Positions 1-9,624 of a DNA stretch of 64,000 bases are shown here, piece by piece. The stretch is from positions 30,061 to 94,060 of the forward strand of contig NZ_FTPD01000001.1 in the NCBI RefSeq assembly GCF_900156895.1, read 5' to 3'. The notes beneath the pieces are model-generated. The model was not told the origin of the DNA, did not search any database, and saw only the letters and a list, made by a program, of their open reading frames with translations. The DNA comes from Mesorhizobium prunaredense (GTDB taxonomy: Bacteria; Pseudomonadota; Alphaproteobacteria; Rhizobiales; Rhizobiaceae). A program made the translations under genes and the position numbers. Position 1 is the first letter of the stretch. Each line of letters starts with the position of its first letter.

Positions 1-2955
1 GGCACGACGCGCCGCGCCGCAAAGATGGTCATCGTCGACGCCGACCATCCCGATATCGAGGAATTCATCGACTGGAAGGTCAATGAGGAGCAGAAGGTCG
101 CTTCGCTGGTCACCGGCTCGAAGATCGTCAAGAAGCACCTCGAAGCGATCATGAAGGCCTGCATCAACTGCGAAGGCCAGGACGACGATTGCTTCGACCC
201 GGCGATCAACACCGCGCTGAAGCGTGAGATCAAGCTGGCCAAGAAGGACGGGGTGCCGGAGAACTACATCTACCGCGTCATCCAGTTCGCCAGGCAGGGC
301 TACACCTCGATGTCGTTCAAGACCTACGACACCGACTGGGATTCGGACGCCTACCTCACCGTTTCGGGCCAGAACTCCAACAATTCGGTCTCGCTGAAGG
401 ACGATTTCCTGCGCGCCGTAGAGCAGGATGGCGACTGGCACCTCACCGCCCGCAAGGACGGCAAGGTGATGAAGACGCTGAAGGCCAGGGATCTGTGGGA
501 AAAGATCGGCTATGCCGCCTGGGCGTCGGCCGACCCGGGCCTGCACTTCAACACGACGATGAACGACTGGCACACCTGCGCCGCGGCCGGTGCGATCCGG
601 GCGTCCAACCCGTGCTCGGAATACATGTTCCTCGACGACACCGCCTGCAACCTGGCGTCGATCAATTTGCTGCCCTATCGCAACGCCGACGGTACCATCG
701 ACATCGCTGCCTACGAGCACACGGTTCGGCTGTGGACCATGGTGCTGGAAATTTCCGTCATGATGGCGCAGTTCCCGTCGAAGGAGATCGCCAAGCTCTC
801 CTATGAATACCGCACGCTCGGCCTCGGCTACGCCAATATTGGCGGCCTGCTGATGACCTCGGGCATTCCCTACGATTCCGACGAGGGCCGCGCCATCTGC
901 GCAGCACTCACCGCCATCATGACCGGCACGGCCTATGCCACGTCGGCCGAAATGGCCGCCGAGCTCGGCGCCTTCCCCGATTACGACCGCAATGCCCAGA
1001 ACATGCTGCGCGTCATGCGCAACCATCGCCGTGCCGCCTATGGCGACAAAGACGGCTACGAAAAACTCGCCGTCAACCCGGTGCCGCTGGTCGCCTCCGA
1101 CCTGAAGCAGCCGGAGCTTGCCGCCCATGCCAAGGCTGCCTGGGACCGCGCCATCGAGCTCGGCGAGGAGCATGGCTACCGCAATGCGCAGGCGACGGTG
1201 ATCGCGCCGACCGGCACGATCGGCCTGGTCATGGATTGCGACACCACCGGCATCGAGCCCGACTTCGCACTGGTGAAATTCAAGAAGCTGGCCGGCGGCG
1301 GCTATTTCAAGATCATCAACCGCGCCGTCCCCGAAGCGCTGCGCACGCTCGGCTATTCGGAAAGCCAGATCGCCGAGATCGAGGCCTATGCGGTCGGCCA
1401 CGGCAACCTCAACCAGGCGCCTGCCATCAACCCCGGCTCGCTCAAGGCAAAGGGTTTTACCGACGACAAGATCGCGGCGCTTAACTCAGCGTTGAAGTCG
1501 GCCTTCGACATCAAGTTCGTCTTCAACCAGTGGACGCTGGGTGCCGACTGGGTGAAGGAGACGTTTGGCTTCACCGACGAGCAGCTCAACGATTTCTCGT
1601 TCGAGATGCTGCCGGCGCTCGGCTTCTCGAAGAAGGACATCGAGGCCGCCAACATCCATGTCTGCGGGGCGATGACCCTCGAGGGAGCACCATTTCTGAA
1701 AGACCAGCATCTGCCGGTGTTCGACTGCGCCAGCCCGTGCGGCAAGATCGGCAAGCGTTCACTGTCCATCAACAGCCACATCCAGATGATGGCGGCAGCG
1801 CAACCCTTCATCTCCGGCGCCATTTCCAAGACCATCAACATGCCGAACGACGCGACGGTGGAAGACGCCAAGGGCGCCTACATGCTGTCGTGGAAGCTGG
1901 CGCTGAAGGCCAACGCGCTCTATCGCGACGGCTCGAAACTCTCGCAGCCGCTCAACGCCTCGCTGCTTGCCGACGTCGAAGACGACGAGGACGATGCCGT
2001 CGAGCAGCTGATCGCCGCGCCGGCTTCACAGCGCGCCGTGCAGGTGACCGAAAAGATCGTCGAACGCGTCGTCGAACGCCTCTATCGCGACCGCGAAAAG
2101 CTGCCGAACCGCCGCAAGGGCTATACCCAGAAAGCGGTCGTCGGCGGCCACAAGGTCTATCTGCGCACCGGCGAATTCGACGACGGTCGCCTTGGCGAGA
2201 TCTTCATCGACATGCACAAGGAAGGTGCGGCCTTCCGGGCGATGATGAACAACTTCGCCATCGCCATCTCGCTCGGCCTGCAATATGGCGTGCCGCTCGA
2301 GGAATATGTCGAAGCCTTCACCTTCACCAAATTCGAGCCGGCCGGCATGGTGCAGGGCAACGACGCGATCAAGAACGCCACGTCGATCCTCGACTACGTG
2401 TTCCGCGAGCTTGCCGTGTCCTATCTTGCCCGCCACGACCTCGCCCATGTCGACCAGTCGGATTTCGACAAGACCGCACTCGGCCGCGGCATCAACGAAG
2501 GCAAGGCGACGCCGTTCTCCAAGGGGCTGACCCGCGGCGTTTCGCCGGTCAAGCTGGTGTCGGGCCTGGGTGCCGACCCCAAGGGGTTCGGCGGTTCAAG
2601 CCCCTCTCCCGCCCCCACTCGCTCGGCGCCGACGGCGTTCTCAGGCTCCAACGTGCTGGCGCTGAAGCCGGCCAGCGACGAAGCGATCGCCTATAAGCGT
2701 GACTACGAAGAGCGGGCCAGGGAACTGGTCGAGGACATCGTCTACGAGGAGGCAACCGACGCGACTGGCCTGTTCACCGACGATGCCGCGAAAGAAGCGG
2801 CCGAGGCGAAGGCGCTTGCCGCGACCCGGCGTCAGCAATCCCTGATGCAGGGCTACACCGGCAACGAATGCTCCGAATGCCACAATTTTACGATGGTGCG
2901 GAACGGCACGTGCGAAAAGTGCGACACCTGTGGCTCGACGAGCGGGTGCAGCTGA
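1..2955 (+). CDS. nrdJ: Vitamin B12-dependent (class II) ribonucleotide reductase, 5'-truncated by window edge
   Basis: The reading frame is open from base 1 (GTTRRAAK...), so the N-terminus lies outside the window; about 984 residues are present. NrdJ reduces ribonucleotides to deoxyribonucleotides using adenosylcobalamin as radical source. Visible family features are the [15 protein letters not shown] segment near base 607, the [14 protein letters not shown] segment near base 1180, and a C-terminal cysteine cluster (CSECHNF...[13 protein letters not shown]) of the zinc-ribbon/redox type. Bases about 2580-2655 encode a Ser/Pro/Ala-rich linker before that tail. The 3' end overlaps the longest reading of the next gene by 26 bases. 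Confidence 0.96.
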   Translation, partial: GTTRRAAKMVIVDADHPDIEEFIDWKVNEEQKVASLVTGSKIVKKHLEAIMKACINCEGQDDDCFDPAINTALKREIKLAKKDGVPENYIYRVIQFARQGYTSMSFKTYDTDWDSDAYLTVSGQNSNNSVSLKDDFLRAVEQDGDWHLTARKDGKVMKTLKARDLWEKIGYAAWASADPGLHFNTTMNDWHTCAAAGAIRASNPCSEYMFLDDTACNLASINLLPYRNADGTIDIAAYEHTVRLWTMVLEISVMMAQFPSKEIAKLSYEYRTLGLGYANIGGLLMTSGIPYDSDEGRAICAALTAIMTGTAYATSAEMAAELGAFPDYDRNAQNMLRVMRNHRRAAYGDKDGYEKLAVNPVPLVASDLKQPELAAHAKAAWDRAIELGEEHGYRNAQATVIAPTGTIGLVMDCDTTGIEPDFALVKFKKLAGGGYFKIINRAVPEALRTLGYSESQIAEIEAYAVGHGNLNQAPAINPGSLKAKGFTDDKIAALNSALKSAFDIKFVFNQWTLGADWVKETFGFTDEQLNDFSFEMLPALGFSKKDIEAANIHVCGAMTLEGAPFLKDQHLPVFDCASPCGKIGKRSLSINSHIQMMAAAQPFISGAISKTINMPNDATVEDAKGAYMLSWKLALKANALYRDGSKLSQPLNASLLADVEDDEDDAVEQLIAAPASQRAVQVTEKIVERVVERLYRDREKLPNRRKGYTQKAVVGGHKVYLRTGEFDDGRLGEIFIDMHKEGAAFRAMMNNFAIAISLGLQYGVPLEEYVEAFTFTKFEPAGMVQGNDAIKNATSILDYVFRELAVSYLARHDLAHVDQSDFDKTALGRGINEGKATPFSKGLTRGVSPVKLVSGLGADPKGFGGSSPSPAPTRSAPTAFSGSNVLALKPASDEAIAYKRDYEERARELVEDIVYEEATDATGLFTDDAAKEAAEAKALAATRRQQSLMQGYTGNECSECHNFTMVRNGTCEKCDTCGSTSGCS

Positions 2956-4663
2956 GGAAATTGGCAATTTGAGCCCTAAGATAGTTCCCAAAACAACGCC
3001 AACGATTGTAGATTTTGGTGTTGTGGAAAGCAGCATTCGCGAGCGCGAGACAGAAAATGTCTCGCGCAGTGTTGCTTTTTCTATTCTCGTCTTGGAAACT
3101 GTTTTTAGCGTTCCGCGGCCTGAAGTAGAGGAATATATAGTCGACGGCTTCGACGATCGTGGAATCGATATTGTTTACATTGATCACACGAACAGAAGAA
3201 TAAATATTGGTTCCTGTAAATGTGTTCTCACGTACAAGAATTCCAGAAAGAATTTCCCCGGAGACGAAGTAGACAAACTTATCTCTTTCGTTGACGATCT
3301 GCTCCTGCTCCGCGAAGACCTTCTTCGTACTTGCAATGGTTCACTTTGCGCAAAAGTCCGGGAGATCTGGGAAATATTTTCCAATGAAACCTATAGCATT
3401 GCAGTCCATCTGTTTTCCAACCAAGCTACCCTCACAAAAGATGCGCGAGATAGGCTTGCCACGGCGTTAGAACGCCACGAAATTGCACTGTTCGAATATG
3501 GCCTATTTGAATTGTCCCATGGGGTGGTTCGCGCCACAAAACCGCGTTTTCAAAAGAAGCTGACACCAGCGCCGGACGCCGCGCTTTGTGTAAACGAGTC
3601 TAAGAAACGCGCCATTGTCACAAAGGTGTCCCTCGACGACCTAAACAAATTTTTGAGTTCGGCAGATGGCACCTTCGATCAGCGGCTTATTTGGCAGAAC
3701 GTCCGTTATTTTCTTGGAATCGACAATGATGTAAATCGAGAGATCCGAGAGACTCTATTGTCTGGGCAGGCTGGCGACTTCTGGTTTCTAAACTCAGGAC
3801 TTACGATCATTTGTGATCAAATAGTTTCCGTTGCAAATGGAAGACACCCAATTACTATGGTGAACCCCCAGATAGTAAACGGTTGCCAAACAGCGACCGT
3901 AATTCATGCCGTCGGTACGGGCACTATGGCTGACCTCAAGGCTGGATATGTCCATGTCAAGATCATCGAGACAGATGACAATTCGTTTATTGAGCGAGTC
4001 GCGCTTGCAAGCAACACACAAAGCCGCATTCTTAATCGTGATCTTCGGGCCAATGACCAGTTCCAGCGACAGTTGGTCGAATGCTTGCGGCCGCTAAATT
4101 ACTTCTACGTGAGAAAGCGAGGCGAGAATTCACCCAGTCACGGCATGAATTCGATAGATGCCGCGCGTGCGGGCCAGCTTATGCTCTCGTATTTATGTGG
4201 AGAGCCGACCAAGAGCAAAACCAATTCAAACGATATTTTTGGTGATCTCTACGAGGAGGCATTCAACCCTCATGCCGTTACCCCTGAGATAATTATTGCT
4301 GCTCATGAATGCTACTCCGTCATTGAACGGCGTCGAAAGGAGGCGCTAGCCTGGCAGGCGTCAATTTCCAGAAACTCCTTCGAGGAATCGTGGTTGATAG
4401 AAGGACACTTTCATGTCCTTTTTGTCGTTGGCGAGTTAATGCGCAGGTCATCGATAAAACAGGATGAAACCACGATTGCCGTTGGGCTCATTGACAAGGC
4501 CAGTGACATCGTTAAAGCATTCGTAGAGAAAAACATTAAGGTTTCGGGTTATCGGCTGTTCAGGCTATCTCGGTCGAGAGATGAGATTTTGAAAATAATG
4601 GACAGCAGAGGAAACCCGGATGAAAATCATCCAATTCAAATAGATTTTTTCTTGGATCAATGA
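2930..4663 (+). CDS. AIPR (abortive infection phage resistance) family protein
   Basis: The protein of up to 577 residues carries the AIPR signature in its middle: NVRYFLG (about 257-263), [13 protein letters not shown] (284-296), [11 protein letters not shown] (312-322) and ALASNTQ (358-364). AIPR proteins are linked to abortive phage infection and often sit with restriction-modification genes; none is visible here. The N-terminal part ([11 protein letters not shown]...IGSCKC, 75-98) resembles the nuclease-like domain of the family. The longest reading starts at GTG 2930 inside nrdJ, but TTG 2969, preceded by GAGGAAA at about 2954, is the more likely start. The gene is visibly AT-richer than its neighbours with different codon use, which suggests horizontal acquisition. 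It has no partner gene in the window. Confidence 0.85.
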   Translation: MARRAGAAEEIGNLSPKIVPKTTPTIVDFGVVESSIRERETENVSRSVAFSILVLETVFSVPRPEVEEYIVDGFDDRGIDIVYIDHTNRRINIGSCKCVLTYKNSRKNFPGDEVDKLISFVDDLLLLREDLLRTCNGSLCAKVREIWEIFSNETYSIAVHLFSNQATLTKDARDRLATALERHEIALFEYGLFELSHGVVRATKPRFQKKLTPAPDAALCVNESKKRAIVTKVSLDDLNKFLSSADGTFDQRLIWQNVRYFLGIDNDVNREIRETLLSGQAGDFWFLNSGLTIICDQIVSVANGRHPITMVNPQIVNGCQTATVIHAVGTGTMADLKAGYVHVKIIETDDNSFIERVALASNTQSRILNRDLRANDQFQRQLVECLRPLNYFYVRKRGENSPSHGMNSIDAARAGQLMLSYLCGEPTKSKTNSNDIFGDLYEEAFNPHAVTPEIIIAAHECYSVIERRRKEALAWQASISRNSFEESWLIEGHFHVLFVVGELMRRSSIKQDETTIAVGLIDKASDIVKAFVEKNIKVSGYRLFRLSRSRDEILKIMDSRGNPDENHPIQIDFFLDQ

Positions 4664-4743
4664 ATATACTTCTACCAAATAGTCGACTAATTCGCTCTGT
4701 AATTCGATTTTATACCATAATTGATAACGCAAGGGGCATGTTC

Positions 4744-4921
4744 CTACTCCGCCTCTGCCCCCATCTGCCGCCGCCAACCCAGTTGCGCCAAGCCTCTCGT
4801 CGCCGTGAAACACGTTGAGGTCGATGCGGCCTCTCATGCCGTGCGACAAGCCGGAGCCGGAATACTGCCAGGATACCCATCTTCGGCCGGGATAGACTTT
4901 TGACGGGTGTGCCACCGCGCG
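4744..4921 (-). pseudogene. Truncated, frameshifted copy of the 3' end of the GH25 lysozyme gene
   Basis: This stretch is clearly homologous base by base to 7456-7640, the 3' end of the intact GH25 gene. Read leftward it gives HPSKVYPGRRWVSWQYSGSG then LSHGMRGRIDLNVFHGDER, against HPSKVYPGRKWVFWQYSGSG and LSHGVRGRIDLNVFHGDER in the intact protein. After GDER the frame is lost through small indels. The copy has no 5' part and no catalytic residues. It sits just beyond the 3' end of the AIPR gene, so it is probably a scar of the rearrangement that placed that gene here. The rest of the 4664-5106 gap holds only the palindromic repeat listed next. Confidence 0.85.
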
Positions 4922-5049
4922 ACTGACATGCTGGCGGCTTTGCTTTCGCGGAAACCTGCCGCGCATGTCGTCAACGACAACAGCCGCAGCGAAGATTCTG
5001 CGGCTGTTGTCGGATTGTCCGTCAGGGAAGAGTCGAGCGGCCGAAACGA

Positions 5050-5098
5050 CCCCACCCCGATCCGCTTCGCGGATCGACCCTCCCCTCAAGGGGGAGGG
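5050..5098. repeat. Intergenic palindromic repeat (RIME/REP-like)
   Basis: Two adjacent hairpins are visible: GATCCGC-TTC-GCGGATC (5059-5075) and CCCTCCCCT-caa-GGGGGAGGG (5078-5098). The composition matches the palindromic mosaic repeats that recur between genes in rhizobia; similar GGGGGAG/CTCCCC hairpins occur at 15631-15803 in this window. It lies between two leftward units, just after the stop of the phytase-like gene, and might also act as a transcription terminator or mRNA stabiliser. Confidence 0.6.
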
Positions 5099-5106
5099 AA
5101 ACTCCC

Positions 5107-7305
5107 TCAGTTCATGGCGCTGATGTTGCCCAGGCGTAAAAACAGCGTTTCGCCGGAAGAATCATCGACGCCGTCATTGTCGGTGGCGACGAAGATGTCG
5201 CCGTTCCTGTCGATGGTGAACCCTTCGACCTTGTCGATGACATAGCCGTTGGTGGCTGATTTCAGGTCGCCGACGATGTCGCGTACCAGCGTCTTTTCGA
5301 CCAATGGCAGGTCGCCACCAAGCTTGGCAGGTTTGAAGGCGTCGAGCGCCACCGAATAGATGCGCTTCACCTTGGCCAGGTCGCCGATCTGGTTGTCGCG
5401 TTCGAGGATGTAGAGCTTGCCGTCATGGGTGGTGATCTCCGACAGGCCCATCCAGCCAGCTTCGGTCGTTTCGAGTGGGTAGCGCACCGCCGACCATTCC
5501 TTGGCCTTGGGCTTGTAGGCCAAGAGCTTGACCTGGCCCTTGGGGTCGTCGGCCCATTCGCGTTGCACGGCCATCACCAGCGTCAGGTCGTCGCCCTCGC
5601 CGATCGCGGTGATGCCTTCGACGCCGAAGCGGGTCTGGTGGGCGAGCAATTCCATCGGGAAGCCGATTTCCTGCTTGATCTCGCCCTTGTCGTCGACGCG
5701 CAGGATGGCGTGCGGGACGAGCTTTGCCGGATCGCCTTCATTGGCCAGCCAGAAGCCGCCTTCACCGTCGGCGACAAGACCCTCGATGTCGATCTTCTGT
5801 GCAGGGTGGCCATCACGCGTGACGATGGTCTTGCCGGTGATCAGCGCCGGCGTCTGGGTGGCATCGATCTCAAAGATCGAGGGCGCGTTGGCGTAGAACG
5901 AGTCCGAGGCAGCGAACAGCTTGCCGGCAGCGTCGCCGGCAGCGAGCGCCGAAAGCGCGCCCCAGCCGAGCGGCGTGCCGTCTGCCGTGGGCTTTGCCGT
6001 GATCATCGGGTAAGTGGCGGGGCCTTCGGAGCGCTCGTAGATCATCACGTGCGAGCGGGCGAGCCCGTCCTCGACCAGGTCGGCCTCGTTGGCGGTGACC
6101 AGGAGATTGCGCGACGGGATCGCGACCAGGCCTTCCGGGCCGATGCCGGACGGCAGGATCTGGACAAACCGAGGCTCCGCACCCGTGTCCTTGTAGACGC
6201 CGACAACGGAGCCGCGCTCCGAAGCGACGAACATCAGCCTGTCCTCGCCGAACGTGCCGGTCTCGAGACCTTCCGGCTCGACGCCCTTCTTGTTGCGGTC
6301 GTCGGGATAATGGCCGGCATTGGCGACCTGGTACTCGAAGGACGGACCGGAATCGTAGAGGACCTCGCCCTTCCTGCTGAAGATCGTGAAACCGCGCGAG
6401 CCGCCCTTGTAGTCGCCTTCGTTGGCGACGACGAGACGGTCATTGTCGAGCCATTTCACGGCGTCGGGCTCGCGCGCGACGTTTTCGATTTTGCCATCGA
6501 AGGACAAGGCGCCGTTCTTCTTGGTGTCGACCTTGTCCAGCGTGGCGGAGCCTGCGGAGAAGTGCGTGGCGATCGCGCCGGTTTCGGCGTTGACGATGGC
6601 GATGTGGTTGTTTTCCTGCAGCGTGACCGCCATCTCGCCGGCCTCGTTGAAGGCGACGAATTCCGGCTCCGGATCTTCCCCAGCGACTTCGGCAATGCCC
6701 GCCAGGTTGACGGTCTTCATCGTCGCGCAATCGGGCTGGCCTTCGGCAAGCGTGAAAATCTTGAGGTCGCCCACCGGCATCTGCGGAATTTCTCCGTCGT
6801 TCAACTCCTCGTCGCGCTCGTTCTCGATGGCGATAGCCAAAAACTTGCCGTCCTTGCTGAACGCCAGCGAGTCCGGCTGGCCGCCGAGGTCGCAGGTGCT
6901 TTCGATCGCCTTGGAGGCGAGGTCGATGACGGTGAGGTTGCCCGAAGGCCTGGCTTTGCTCTGAGACGTGTTGACGCCGGCCAGCACCTTGCCGCCGATG
7001 ACCACAACCGAGGTCGGCTCGCCTGATATCTTGACGATGCCGCCGGCCTTGGGCGCCTTGGGATCGGCGATGTCGATGAAGCCGACCGCACCGAGCGGGC
7101 TATCGGAATAAACCAGCGTCATGCCGTCTTCGCTCGCCGTAATGATCTCGGACGAAGTCGGCGTGGTCTTCTCGACGTCCGCCGGCAGGTTTCCGGCGAC
7201 CGCGAAGCTCGCGACCCGGTTGAACATCATGTCGGCATGGGCCGGCAGCGAAACCGAGGCAGCAAGCGCTGCCGTCAGGACGAAAAGCGCGGAATGGCGG
7301 GGCAC
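5107..7305 (-). CDS. Secreted esterase-like activity of phytase family protein
   Basis: The start is GTG 7305, preceded by AGGAG nine bases upstream; the longer reading to 7383 lacks such a site. The 732-residue protein opens with a signal peptide (MPRHSALFVLTAALAASVSL ending in PAHA) and is predicted periplasmic or secreted. The N-terminal half reads as a beta-propeller (DLASKAIESTCDLGG, DGKFLAIAIEN); the C-terminal half has the phytase-esterase signature (IDIEGLVADGEGGFWLANEGD, FGVEGITAI, VDKVEGFTIDRNGDIFVATD-type segments). Family members are putative phosphoesterases of unproven substrate. A metal- or phosphate-related role is inference. Confidence 0.85.
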   Translation of the reverse strand: MPRHSALFVLTAALAASVSLPAHADMMFNRVASFAVAGNLPADVEKTTPTSSEIITASEDGMTLVYSDSPLGAVGFIDIADPKAPKAGGIVKISGEPTSVVVIGGKVLAGVNTSQSKARPSGNLTVIDLASKAIESTCDLGGQPDSLAFSKDGKFLAIAIENERDEELNDGEIPQMPVGDLKIFTLAEGQPDCATMKTVNLAGIAEVAGEDPEPEFVAFNEAGEMAVTLQENNHIAIVNAETGAIATHFSAGSATLDKVDTKKNGALSFDGKIENVAREPDAVKWLDNDRLVVANEGDYKGGSRGFTIFSRKGEVLYDSGPSFEYQVANAGHYPDDRNKKGVEPEGLETGTFGEDRLMFVASERGSVVGVYKDTGAEPRFVQILPSGIGPEGLVAIPSRNLLVTANEADLVEDGLARSHVMIYERSEGPATYPMITAKPTADGTPLGWGALSALAAGDAAGKLFAASDSFYANAPSIFEIDATQTPALITGKTIVTRDGHPAQKIDIEGLVADGEGGFWLANEGDPAKLVPHAILRVDDKGEIKQEIGFPMELLAHQTRFGVEGITAIGEGDDLTLVMAVQREWADDPKGQVKLLAYKPKAKEWSAVRYPLETTEAGWMGLSEITTHDGKLYILERDNQIGDLAKVKRIYSVALDAFKPAKLGGDLPLVEKTLVRDIVGDLKSATNGYVIDKVEGFTIDRNGDIFVATDNDGVDDSSGETLFLRLGNISAMN

Positions 7306-7455
7306 GGGTGGCGACTCCTGTTCGAATGGAAGCCACCTGATTTGCGGGAACGACATTTCAAAGCGATGACGGATCGATGACACTTCCGCGACAGGCGGTC
7401 AGGTCCGTCGATATTCACCTCATGCTGATCTGCAATGGGCGCTTTCTTCGGCCGC

Positions 7456-8472
7456 CTACTCCGCCTCGGCCACCATCTGCCGCCCGCCAACCCAGTTCCG
7501 CCAGGCTCTCTCGTCGCCGTGGAAGACGTTTAGGTCGATGCGCCCCCTCACCCCATGCGACAGGCCGGAGCCGGAATACTGCCAGAACACCCATTTGCGG
7601 CCGGGATAGACCTTTGACGGGTGCTGTGCCACCGCGCGCAACCAGAATGGATAGTCCAGAAATGCGCCTCTGAGATTGTCGCGGTAGAAATCAGGCGCGG
7701 TGTAGATGATGGGCCGCTGGCCGTAGTGGCGCTCGAGCTTGTCCATGAAGACCTGCATCTTCTCCAGCACCTTCTGCCGCGAGGGCCGCCGCTTGCAGCT
7801 GGATTCGCCGTTCCACTCGACATCGATCACCGGCGGCAAGGCGCCCTCGACCCTCGGCACGTTGCGGATGAACCAGTCGGCCTGCTCACTAGCGGTGCGG
7901 CACCAGTAGAAGAAGTGATAGGCGCCGCGCTTGAGGCCGGCGGCGTCGGCATTGCGCCAGTTCTTCCTGAACATCGGGTCGAGGTGATCGCCGCCGTCGG
8001 TCGCCTTGATGTAGGCGAAGTTCGCGCCCTGCGCGCGCAGCTTGCCCCAGTTCACATTGCCCTGCCAGCGCGAGACGTCGACGCCGTGAACGGCGAGGTT
8101 TCTGGGCGATGCCCTGCCGAAATTGATCGGCTTGGCGTCACGGAAACGATAGCGCTGGACCGGCTCGGCAAGCATCGGTGCTGCCCGTGCCAGCCGCTTC
8201 GGCGCCACCAGGGCAATCGGCTCGACGGGTGGTTCGATGCTTTCGGCAGGCTCCGGAGTGGCCATCGCCACAGCCTGCTCCGTCGCCTCCTCCTGCGCGA
8301 AGTCGGGTTCGGCCTCGGCAGCGCCGACCGACGCCACCGGCGCGGGCGGCCGCACAACCGAGCTGGTCGTCTCGCTGGACGGCACTTGCAGCGCGTCAAC
8401 GCCGGACGTGGACGTGCAGCCGGCAAGGCAAAGTGACGCGATCGAGAAGATGACGACGCCTGATAACCGCAT
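7456..8472 (-). CDS. GH25 family lysozyme, lipoprotein
   Basis: ATG 8472 is chosen because it is preceded by AGGT and opens a lipoprotein signal peptide with lipobox LAGC (Cys19). Residues about 25-120 are a Pro/Ala/Glu-rich low-complexity linker. The GH25 domain follows: GVDVSRWQG (Asp132) and VIDVEWNG (Asp217/Glu219), the acidic residues expected in muramidases of this fold, plus YHFFYWC. It should cleave the MurNAc-GlcNAc bond of peptidoglycan from the periplasmic face of a membrane anchor. A damaged second copy of its last 60 codons lies at 4744-4921. It could serve wall turnover or a defence role; the sequence does not decide. Confidence 0.92.
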   Translation of the reverse strand: MRLSGVVIFSIASLCLAGCTSTSGVDALQVPSSETTSSVVRPPAPVASVGAAEAEPDFAQEEATEQAVAMATPEPAESIEPPVEPIALVAPKRLARAAPMLAEPVQRYRFRDAKPINFGRASPRNLAVHGVDVSRWQGNVNWGKLRAQGANFAYIKATDGGDHLDPMFRKNWRNADAAGLKRGAYHFFYWCRTASEQADWFIRNVPRVEGALPPVIDVEWNGESSCKRRPSRQKVLEKMQVFMDKLERHYGQRPIIYTAPDFYRDNLRGAFLDYPFWLRAVAQHPSKVYPGRKWVFWQYSGSGLSHGVRGRIDLNVFHGDERAWRNWVGGRQMVAEAE

Positions 8473-8685
8473 CTGGACCTGTACGCAGAACACAACAGAC
8501 CGAGGGCAAGACAACGCCGCCGGACAAACCAGTCCGATTACTAACGAGAAATTACCAACAAAGTTTGAATCAAATTGTTAGGGCGCTGGGCAAGGCGCTC
8601 GCTCTATCACCGTAGCGGTGAGAGCCTGGAAACGCCGCAGTACCGAGAGGGCGCGAAGGATCGCCGACGCCTGCAGGCCCGCTGC

Positions 8686-8919
8686 CTAGCCGCACAACCA
8701 TAGCTTATGGCAGCTCTCGGCTACCATATGAGCGGGCGGGACGGAGCGGTCGGTGCCAGGGTGATCGGTGACGGGATTGACCGGCGCATCATCATCCCGG
8801 CGAACCTTTTCTTCAAGCAGCGAGCGGAGCTCGGCCGGCTGCACGCGGTCACGCTCCATCACCAGCTTGACCATCGGATCGCTCAAAAGCTCATCCAGGG
8901 TGTTAATTCTGTCGTTCAT
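8686..8919 (-). CDS. Small conserved-looking hypothetical protein
   Basis: The 77-residue reading from ATG 8919 has a strong ribosome binding site (GGAGG, six bases upstream); the longer track to 8952 is Arg-rich junk before it. The product is acidic and helical at the N-terminus (MNDRINTLDELLSDPMVKLV) with a disordered Pro/Asp-rich tail. No domain recognised. The LSDPMVKLVMERD start recalls small rhizobial proteins with helix-turn-like character, but that is only an impression. The gap on its 3' side (8473-8685) holds nothing I can name. Confidence 0.65.
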   Translation of the reverse strand: MNDRINTLDELLSDPMVKLVMERDRVQPAELRSLLEEKVRRDDDAPVNPVTDHPGTDRSVPPAHMVAESCHKLWLCG

Positions 8920-9038
8920 CCGTCGCCTCCTTCGACTGCCGCCCGCAGGCAATAGATAGACGGCAATGATGGCTCGCCAATGACGCTTTGCCGACTATCT
9001 CGTGTCCCGGACGAAAAAATTTGGGCACGCCTTGCGCC

Positions 9039-9437
9039 TCAGTTGGGCGGCGGGGCGCCTTCATATTGCGGCAGTCCGTCATCGAGCTGTACCCAGGGCT
9101 GCTTCGAGGCGGTCCAGATATGCATCTGCGGCTTGAACATGGAAGGATCGTCGAGCGAGCCGGAGGTGATGCCGATGATGCCGGCGGAGTCGCGCCGGGA
9201 AAATATCGTCGTGCCGCAGCCCGGGCAAAAGCCGCGCTTGAGATCGGGGGAGGAATTCACCGTTGCCACCGGCCCGTCGATGGTCACGTCGTCGATGCGG
9301 AACAGCACGCGAGCGTTGAAGGCCGCGCCAAGCGCCTTCTGGCAGAGCCGGCAATGGCAGACGCGTTCGTTGATCGGCGCGGCCTCAGTGCGGTAGCGCA
9401 CTGCCCCGCACAGGCAGCCACCCTGATATTTCGCCAT
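9039..9437 (-). CDS. GFA family (glutathione-dependent formaldehyde-activating enzyme-like) protein
   Basis: From ATG 9437 (MAKYQGGCLCGAVRYR) the 132-residue protein shows the full GFA zinc-binding pattern: CLC near residue 8, CHCRLC near 27, and CPGCG near 72, plus SGSLDDP and IWTASKQPW typical of the family. Most members have unknown substrates despite the name; a glutathione- or formaldehyde-related reaction is possible but unproven. The upstream site (TAAGG) is weak. It stands alone, leftward, in a group of small metabolic genes; a second GFA protein is at 60692-61189. Confidence 0.88.
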   Translation of the reverse strand: MAKYQGGCLCGAVRYRTEAAPINERVCHCRLCQKALGAAFNARVLFRIDDVTIDGPVATVNSSPDLKRGFCPGCGTTIFSRRDSAGIIGITSGSLDDPSMFKPQMHIWTASKQPWVQLDDGLPQYEGAPPPN

Positions 9438-9624
9438 TGCCTTAGCCCGTCTTTCTGAAGATTGGCAGGAAGGTAGCTGCCGGGATAGGAGCGTCAATTG
9501 AAAAGCTTTGATGGCGCCATCTGTTGGCGTGATGCGGCAGGCCGAATGTGCGATCAGGCGCGATGCGCAACGAGCGTCGCCGGCCATCTCGCGGGAGGAC
9601 GGCCGGCAGGCAGTTGTCAGGCGG

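Noticed and set aside
2580..2655. Pro/Ser-rich segment in NrdJ as an in-frame repeat-element insertion
   Set aside because: The bases do not match the palindromic elements elsewhere in the window, and flexible linkers before the cysteine-rich tail are common in this enzyme.
5425..7026. Long open frame on the opposite strand of the phytase-like gene
   Set aside because: It is a 533-codon shadow typical of GC-rich DNA; it has no recognisable motif or start site, whereas the minus strand encodes a complete secreted protein.
8561..8685. Possible small RNA or terminator in the gap after the GH25 gene start
   Set aside because: Short complementary runs (GGCGCTGGGCAAGGCGCTC) occur but no stable hairpin with a T-tract or promoter could be made out.
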